Assembly (NCBI RefSeq): GCF_022601975.1
Contig: NZ_JAKVIR010000006.1
Coordinates: 1-64,000, forward strand
Source of the DNA: Pontibacter sp. E15-1
GTDB lineage: Bacteria; Bacteroidota; Bacteroidia; Cytophagales; Hymenobacteraceae
Direction of reading: 5' to 3'
DNA: 64,000 bases
The notes under the pieces are model-generated. The model was given only the letters and a program-made list of their open reading frames with translations, did no database searches and was not told the origin of the DNA. Shown piece after piece: positions 58,692 to 64,000 of the stretch; position 1 is the first letter of the stretch, and each line of letters begins with the position of its first letter. Both the position numbers and the translations under genes were made by a program.

Positions 58692-60902
58692 ATGCGTGTT
58701 AGAATTGGAAAATGGTGCGGGTATTTTGCCTGCTGCTTCGTTTTAAGTTTAGTAGTGTCTGCCTGTTCTACTGTGGGCAACACAGCAAAGGAAGAGAGCA
58801 GCGTGGCTGATGGTGTGGAGTCCGGCGAGACCAACACAGCCTATCTGTTTACCTACTTCACCGGCAACAGCAAAGACGAGGAAGCGATCCGCTTTGCCCT
58901 GAGCACCGATGGCTATACCTACAGAGCCCTGAATAACAACAAACCGGTTATTCTCTCCGAAAAGATCAGCTCCACAGGCGGCGTGCGCGACCCGCATATT
59001 CTGCGTGGTGCTGACGGCAAGACTTTTTACATGGTCGTGACAGACATGGTGTCGGCCAACGGCTGGGACTCTAACCGCGCCATGGTGCTGCTTAAGTCCA
59101 CGGACCTGCTCAACTGGACCTCCAGTGTGGTGAACATCCAGAAGCGGTTTCCGGGCAACGACGACCTGCTGCGGGTATGGGCGCCGCAAACCATTTACGA
59201 CCCCGAGGCCGGGAAATACATGGTTTACTTCTCGATGAAGCATGGCAACGACCCGGATAAAATCTACTACGCCTACGCCAACAAAGATTTCACTGATCTG
59301 GAAACAGAGCCAAAGCAGCTCTTTTACAGCCCCACCAACAATGGCGCCATTGATGGCGACATCATCTTTAAAGACGGCAAATATCACCTGTTTTTCAAAA
59401 CGGAAGACGCTGGCTCGGGCCTGAAGGTAGCCGTGTCGGCTAAGCTGACGGGTGGGTATGTGTTGCGGGATAAATTCGTGCAGCAGACCAAAGACCCTGT
59501 AGAGGGTTCAGGCGTTTTCAAACTCAACAACGGCGAAGGCTACATCCTGATGTATGATGTGTATACCAAGGGCAAGTACCAGTTCACAAAATCGAAAGAC
59601 CTGGAAAACTTTGAGGTGGTGGACGATGCCATCAGCATGAACTTCTATCCCCGCCACGGTACGGTGTTGCCGATCACGACAAAAGAAGCCGAAGCGCTCA
59701 TGGGCAAATGGGGAACACTGGATGCAGCCACCCTGACTCCGAAAGCTGAGGAAATTAAGAAAATAAATGTGGTGGTAGACACGGCGGAGCACAAGGTATA
59801 CCTGCCTGTGAAGCCGGGCACCGATTTAAAAGCGCTGAACCCGGAGTTTCATACATTGCCCGGGGTAACTGTTTCGCCGGAAGGGGCGCAGAACTTTGCG
59901 GCCGGACCGGTAACATACACTGTTGCCATGAAAGGGAAAACACCCCAGATGTATCAGGTAATTGCCAAAGAAGACCACAACGCGATATTGGGAGGCCTGT
60001 ACGCCGACCCCGACATTATATATGCTGAGAAAACGGGCAAGTTCTACATCTACCCCACCAGCGATGGCTTTACCGGCTGGGCAGGCACCTACTTTAAAGC
60101 TTTCTCCTCTACAAACCTGGTCGACTGGAAAGATGAGGGCGTGATTCTGGATCTGCACAAGGATGTGAGTTGGGCCGACCGGAATGCCTGGGCGCCCTGC
60201 ATCATCGAAAAGAAAGTGAACGGACAGTATAAATACTTCTACTACTTCACGGCGGCGCAAAAGATTGGCGTGGCCACAGCCGACAACCCGACCGGGCCGT
60301 TTGTGGATTCCGGAAAAGCCCTGATCGACAAGTTTCCGGAAGGTATAACCCGCGGCCAGCAGATTGACCCCGATGTGTTAACCGACCCTAAAACCGGCAA
60401 GAGCTACCTGTACTGGGGCAATAGCTATATGGCTGCTGCCGAGCTGAACGACGATATGGTTTCCCTGAAGCCCGGCACGACGAAAATTCTAACGCCAGTC
60501 AAGTCGTACAACGAAGGCACGCACGTATTCTACCGCATGGGCAAGTACTATTTTACCTGGTCTGAGAACGACACCCGCGACGAAAACTACCAGGTGCGCT
60601 ACGGCACTTCCGACTCGCCTACAGGCAAAATAAGTGTGCCGGAGAACAACCTGGTCATCGTGAAAGACAAGGAAGCCGGCATCTACGGCACCGGTCACCA
60701 TTCCACCATTCAGCTGCCGGGCACGGACGAGTGGTATATTGTGTATCATCGCTTCAATTACCCCAAAGGCATTGCCATGGGAAGCGCCGCCGGCTACAAC
60801 CGTGAAGTATCCATTGATAAAATGGAGTTTAACCCCGATGGCAGCATCAAAGAGGTGAAGCCGACACATGAAGGTATAAAAGCTGTCGTTGTACAGCAGT
60901 AA
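58692..60902 (+). CDS. Two-domain GH43 lipoprotein
   Basis: 736-residue lipoprotein (signal ending VVSAC). The first GH43-like domain (about 45-335) holds VRDPHILRG (Asp100), DGDIIFKDGKYHLFF and DPVEGSGVFKL. A linker with an Ig-like/cadherin-type segment follows (about 345-425). The second domain (about 428-725) is a canonical GH43: YADPDIIY with Asp439 as base, QQIDPDVLTD with Asp559, and YNEGTHVFYRMG with Glu608 as acid. GH43 enzymes with this architecture remove arabinofuranose or galactose from side chains. The first domain is clearly paralogous to the next gene, so one may have arisen by duplication. The start is chosen from the lipoprotein signal; an upstream frame to 58620 is open but has no signal. 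Confidence 0.88.
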   Translation: MRVRIGKWCGYFACCFVLSLVVSACSTVGNTAKEESSVADGVESGETNTAYLFTYFTGNSKDEEAIRFALSTDGYTYRALNNNKPVILSEKISSTGGVRDPHILRGADGKTFYMVVTDMVSANGWDSNRAMVLLKSTDLLNWTSSVVNIQKRFPGNDDLLRVWAPQTIYDPEAGKYMVYFSMKHGNDPDKIYYAYANKDFTDLETEPKQLFYSPTNNGAIDGDIIFKDGKYHLFFKTEDAGSGLKVAVSAKLTGGYVLRDKFVQQTKDPVEGSGVFKLNNGEGYILMYDVYTKGKYQFTKSKDLENFEVVDDAISMNFYPRHGTVLPITTKEAEALMGKWGTLDAATLTPKAEEIKKINVVVDTAEHKVYLPVKPGTDLKALNPEFHTLPGVTVSPEGAQNFAAGPVTYTVAMKGKTPQMYQVIAKEDHNAILGGLYADPDIIYAEKTGKFYIYPTSDGFTGWAGTYFKAFSSTNLVDWKDEGVILDLHKDVSWADRNAWAPCIIEKKVNGQYKYFYYFTAAQKIGVATADNPTGPFVDSGKALIDKFPEGITRGQQIDPDVLTDPKTGKSYLYWGNSYMAAAELNDDMVSLKPGTTKILTPVKSYNEGTHVFYRMGKYYFTWSENDTRDENYQVRYGTSDSPTGKISVPENNLVIVKDKEAGIYGTGHHSTIQLPGTDEWYIVYHRFNYPKGIAMGSAAGYNREVSIDKMEFNPDGSIKEVKPTHEGIKAVVVQQ

Positions 60903-60941
60903 TAGTGTGATAGCATCGGGAATAATAATAAAGCTATTATC

Positions 60942-62000
60942 ATGAAGAAAACATTATTGCTCTACCTGCTGGCCCTGCTGTTAGTGCCGGTTGCCGGAAT
61001 GAGTCAGAAGCGGGCGAAGGTGCCACGCGAAAAGGACATGAGCGCCTACCTGATGGTGTACTTCAAAGACGACACCCACGGGCTGTACATGGCCCTGAGC
61101 CAGGATGGCTACAGCTTCACGGATGTGAACAGTGGCCTACCGGTGATAGCAGGCGATACCATTGCTGAGCAGCGCGGCATACGCGACCCCTACATCATGC
61201 GCGGTCCGGACAATGTGTTCTACATGGCCATGACCGACCTGCATATCTATGCCCAGAAAGCAGGCTACCGCGATACCGAGTGGCAGCGTGATGGGGAGCA
61301 GTATGGCTGGGGGAACAACCGGGCACTGGTACTAATGAAGTCAAAAGACCTCGTACACTGGACCCACTCCATCCTGCGGGTAGACCAGGCATTTCCAGAG
61401 CTGGACGATATTGGCTGTGCCTGGGCACCCGAAATCATCTACGACGAGGCGAAAAAGAAAATGATGCTCTATTTCACCATGCGCTTCGGAAATGGCCAAA
61501 ACAAGTTGTATTACGCCTACACGAACGACGACTTCACCGAACTCGAAACAAAGCCGGAGCTGCTGTTTAAGTATCCGAAAGATGTCTCATACATAGATGC
61601 AGACATTACAAAAGTTGGTGACAAATACCACATGTTCTATACCCCCCATGATGGCACGCCGGGTATAAAACAGGCTGTGTCCGGCTCCGTTAATAGCGGC
61701 TATGTATATGATCCGGAGTGGTATGACCCGGATCCCAACGCCTGTGAGGCGCCCACCGTGTTCAAGCGCATCGGACTGGAGAAATGGGTGCTGGTATATG
61801 ATATCTACGGCATTAACCCGCACAACTTCGGCTTCAGCGAAACAACAGACTTTAAAAATTTCACTCATCTCGGGCACTTTAACGAGGGTATGATGAAGGC
61901 AACGAACTTCACTTCGCCCAAGCACGGGGCTTTTATACATCTTACCAAAAAAGAAGCGCAGAAACTGGCCGATCATTGGGGGTATAAAACAAAGTTTTGA
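60942..62000 (+). CDS. GH43-like glycosidase, single domain
   Basis: 352-residue secreted protein (signal ending GMSQ) with a five-bladed propeller. It resembles the first domain of the preceding protein: SAYLMVYFKDDTHGLYMALS, GIRDPYIMRGPDNVFYMAMTD, CAWAPEIIYDEAKKKMMLYF, DADITKVGDKYHMFYTP and CEAPTVFKRIGLEKWVLVYD. The Asp of RDPYI, the Asp of DADIT and the Glu of CEAPT are the candidate catalytic trio. It lies 39 bp after the double-GH43 gene, in the same operon. Specificity is unknown. Confidence 0.85.
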   Translation: MKKTLLLYLLALLLVPVAGMSQKRAKVPREKDMSAYLMVYFKDDTHGLYMALSQDGYSFTDVNSGLPVIAGDTIAEQRGIRDPYIMRGPDNVFYMAMTDLHIYAQKAGYRDTEWQRDGEQYGWGNNRALVLMKSKDLVHWTHSILRVDQAFPELDDIGCAWAPEIIYDEAKKKMMLYFTMRFGNGQNKLYYAYTNDDFTELETKPELLFKYPKDVSYIDADITKVGDKYHMFYTPHDGTPGIKQAVSGSVNSGYVYDPEWYDPDPNACEAPTVFKRIGLEKWVLVYDIYGINPHNFGFSETTDFKNFTHLGHFNEGMMKATNFTSPKHGAFIHLTKKEAQKLADHWGYKTKF

Positions 62001-62181
62001 AGAACGAGCGGACATATAAGTTTTATATGACAGCTGTTTAAGTGCGCAAATCGCTCTTCTGTACTACCTGTGCTGGCAGCAGTGGCTGTGGTGGTGAACC
62101 AACGCTTGCCGCATGTATAGGTTGGGCAGATGGAGTTGCCAGCCTATACCTGCACGGTCGTTGGGATGAAAGAGAGGTAGG

Positions 62182-62514
62182 GGGCATTGCAGTTACTTTA
62201 TCAGGCCCGGTATGCACCGTCTGCAAATAGGGCGAAGCGATAACTTAAGTGCAATGGACGCCGATCAGCATATCATGGTTTCGGCCTATGCCGATGACAG
62301 CGGGAAAACGGTTGTGGTGGCTATAAATTACCAGGCACAGGAGCAGCAACTGAAGCTAAAAGGGATCGGAACAGCGAAAACATACCGCAGCTACAGCACC
62401 ACTGCCACCCCAGATGATAATCTAAAGGCGCAGCCGGTGCAAAAAATAAAGGACGACAGCGTCAGCCTTCCGCCCCGGTCTATTACTACGCTTGTTATTG
62501 ATGGGACTAATTAG
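62182..62514 (+). pseudogene. GH30 C-terminal remnant
   Basis: The frame reads YFIRPGMHRLQIGRSDNLSA then SAYADDSGKTVVVAINY and ends PPRSITTLVIDG, the C-terminal beta-sandwich of GH30 enzymes (beta-1,6-galactanases, glucosidases and xylanases). Only about 110 residues remain; the catalytic barrel is absent and a stop occurs just upstream. A first ATG lies at 62212, but translation from it would give a meaningless fragment. It shows that the locus once held a GH30. Confidence 0.65.
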
Positions 62515-62554
62515 CAGATGGCTTTTTGTAGCCCATACTTGAAATATGATACGC

Positions 62555-62710
62555 ATGAAGAAGTTAACCCTTGCCCCTGTAGTAGCAGCCCTAACCCCGC
62601 TTGGCTTTACTCCGTGCATCGTGCAGGCCCCGCGGCAGGTACAAAACATTTCCGTACTGGTCACTAAACCCACTGCTACGGTACATCTTCAGATCATACC
62701 ATTATCCTAA
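62555..62710 (+). pseudogene. Short stub with signal peptide, possibly a lost glycosidase
   Basis: A 51-codon frame starts MKKLTLAPVVAALTP, signal-peptide-like, and then VQNISVLVTKPTATV, reminiscent of the mature N-terminus of GH51 arabinofuranosidases, before a stop. It ends 4 bp before the GH27 start. It may be the 5' end of a deleted gene; the GH51 link is weak. Confidence 0.3.
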
Positions 62711-62714
62711 GCAT

Positions 62715-64000
62715 ATGAAGAAGAAAGTTATTGGGCTATCCCTCGCGCTTCTGAGCCTGACCGCAGGTATAAGTATGGCGCAAAAAGACGTGAAGCAGCA
62801 GGCATTCCATAAGTGGGCAGCCACACCGTCTATGGGTTGGAACAGCTGGGATAGCTACGGGCCAACCGTAACGGAAGAAGAGGTTAAAGCCAATGCCGAT
62901 TATATGGCAAAACACCTGAAGTCATCGGGTTGGGAGTATGTGGTGGTGGACATCCGGTGGTATGTAAGTAACGACAAGGCTCACGGCTACAACCAAACCG
63001 ACCCGCAGTTTAACATGGATGAGTACGGCCGTTTGATTCCGGCGACGAACCGTTTTCCTTCCGCTGCAAACGGGAAAGGCTTCAAGCCGCTTGCAGATTA
63101 CATTCACAGCAAAGGCCTGAAATTCGGTATTCACATGATGCGGGGTATACCGGTGGTGGCCGTTGAGCAGAAAATGCCGATAAAAGGCAGCAGCGCCCGC
63201 GCGCAGGATATCTATTCGCCGGATGACCAGTGCCGCTGGCTCCGCGACATGTATACCATTCTGCCAGATAAAGAAGGAGCACAGGCCTACTACAACTCTC
63301 TCTTCGAATTATATGCCGACTGGGGCCTTGACTTTATAAAGATAGACGACCTCTCCTCTCCCATCTATTTTGAAGGAGAGATAGAAATGATCCGCAAAGC
63401 AATTGACCGCACCGGCCGCAAAATTCTGCTCAGCACCTCACCCGGCGAAACACCCATTAACAAGGCCGCACACGTGCAGCAGCATGCCAACATGTGGCGT
63501 ACCGTAGGCGATTTCTGGGATAGCTGGCTGCAGCTGAAAGAGCACTTCGACGTGTTTGCCCGCTGGAACGAATACCGCATGCCGGGCGCATGGCCCGACG
63601 GCGACATGCTGCCAATGGGCCGCCTGAGCATCCGCGGCGAGCGCGGCGATGACCGCATGACCGCTTTTACCAAGGACGAGCAGTATACCCTCATGACCCT
63701 ATGGACCATTTTCAAGTCGCCGCTGATGTTTGGCGGCGACCTGCCCAGCAACGACGCGTTTACCAACGCGCTCCTTACCAATAAAGAGGTGCTGCAGGTG
63801 CTTAACTCCAGCACCAACAACAAAGAGCTTTTCCGCACCGAAGAGCAGGTGGCCTGGGTTGCCGACGACCCCAAAACCGGAGATAAGTACCTTGCCCTGT
63901 TTAATATAGCCGACCAGGTAGAAGCGCAGGAAAACAAAGCGGTGTGGAAAAGCGCCATCATCAGCAGAGATACAAAAGGTGGCGGACAAGCTGTAAGCGT
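62715..64000 (+). CDS. GH27 alpha-galactosidase/beta-L-arabinopyranosidase-like enzyme, 3'-incomplete
   Basis: Secreted GH27-type TIM-barrel enzyme, of which about 428 residues are visible before the window ends. A signal peptide ends ISMAQK. The GH27 signature TPSMGWNSWDSYG is near residue 35. The nucleophile is probably Asp211 (DFIKIDD) and the acid/base is in WPDGDML (Asp295/Asp297). GH27 members remove alpha-galactose or beta-L-arabinopyranose; both occur as caps in arabinogalactans and galactomannans. It follows two gene stubs in a decayed stretch and is the fifth glycosidase of the right-hand block. The ATG at 62715 follows from the signal peptide. Confidence 0.88.
   Translation, partial: MKKKVIGLSLALLSLTAGISMAQKDVKQQAFHKWAATPSMGWNSWDSYGPTVTEEEVKANADYMAKHLKSSGWEYVVVDIRWYVSNDKAHGYNQTDPQFNMDEYGRLIPATNRFPSAANGKGFKPLADYIHSKGLKFGIHMMRGIPVVAVEQKMPIKGSSARAQDIYSPDDQCRWLRDMYTILPDKEGAQAYYNSLFELYADWGLDFIKIDDLSSPIYFEGEIEMIRKAIDRTGRKILLSTSPGETPINKAAHVQQHANMWRTVGDFWDSWLQLKEHFDVFARWNEYRMPGAWPDGDMLPMGRLSIRGERGDDRMTAFTKDEQYTLMTLWTIFKSPLMFGGDLPSNDAFTNALLTNKEVLQVLNSSTNNKELFRTEEQVAWVADDPKTGDKYLALFNIADQVEAQENKAVWKSAIISRDTKGGGQAVS

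Noticed and set aside
62042-62230. 62-codon plus-strand open frame before the GH30 remnant
   Set aside because: Out of frame with the GH30 tail, rich in Cys and Gly with no domain. Treated as decayed sequence.

Overview
The window comes from a Bacteroidota chromosome, most likely a Cytophagales/Hymenobacteraceae bacterium such as Pontibacter. The genus is inference. Class-level evidence is two tandem SusC/SusD pairs, a hybrid two-component regulator with Reg_prop, Y_Y_Y, kinase, receiver and AraC domains, type IX secretion (T9SS) C-terminal sorting domains on two proteins, many short lipoprotein signals, and little use of Shine-Dalgarno sites. Almost every gene degrades or imports carbohydrate. 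I see no rRNA, tRNA or CRISPR.

Left block (30-22845). A large binding protein lacks its 5' end (five CBM6-like modules, two CBM3-like modules, T9SS domain) and ends at a strong terminator. A co-directional run (3976-18825) follows: sulfatase, two right-handed beta-helix paralogues, an alpha/beta-hydrolase esterase, a heparinase II/III-type lyase, a second sulfatase, a third beta-helix paralogue, and a translationally coupled dehydrogenase/cytochrome c lipoprotein. A hairpin terminator sits just upstream of a fourth, larger beta-helix paralogue with a T9SS domain. A Tat-type sugar isomerase-like gene faces it. This block looks like a degradation system for a sulfated, uronate-containing, possibly esterified glycan. 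It has no SusC/SusD pair.

Middle block (23422-34344). A GH29 fucosidase and a GH141-like beta-helix/PDZ lipoprotein precede a compact set: GH88, MFS sugar porter, GH88, DUF4861 and ROK kinase. This set would hydrolyse the unsaturated oligosaccharides left by lyases, import the sugars and phosphorylate them.

Right block (35665-64000). A hybrid two-component regulator, GH16, GH2, SusC-SusD-SusC-SusD, a GH43 like exo-beta-1,3-galactanases, a DUF1735 surface lipoprotein, a double GH43, another GH43 and a GH27 that runs off the window. With a GH30 remnant, the set fits a galactan or arabinogalactan-type substrate (inference).

Decay and mobile DNA lie between the modules: an IS5-family transposase tail, a 161-bp MITE with 3-bp target duplications, an internally deleted IS256-family transposase, stubs of DUF1080 and GH30 genes, and a further short inverted-repeat element. 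The most novel items are the four beta-helix paralogues, which share a His...Arg-[ST]-T-[ND]-D signature and may be an undescribed lyase family, and a 32-bp motif shared by the upstream regions of the first sulfatase and the fucosidase.
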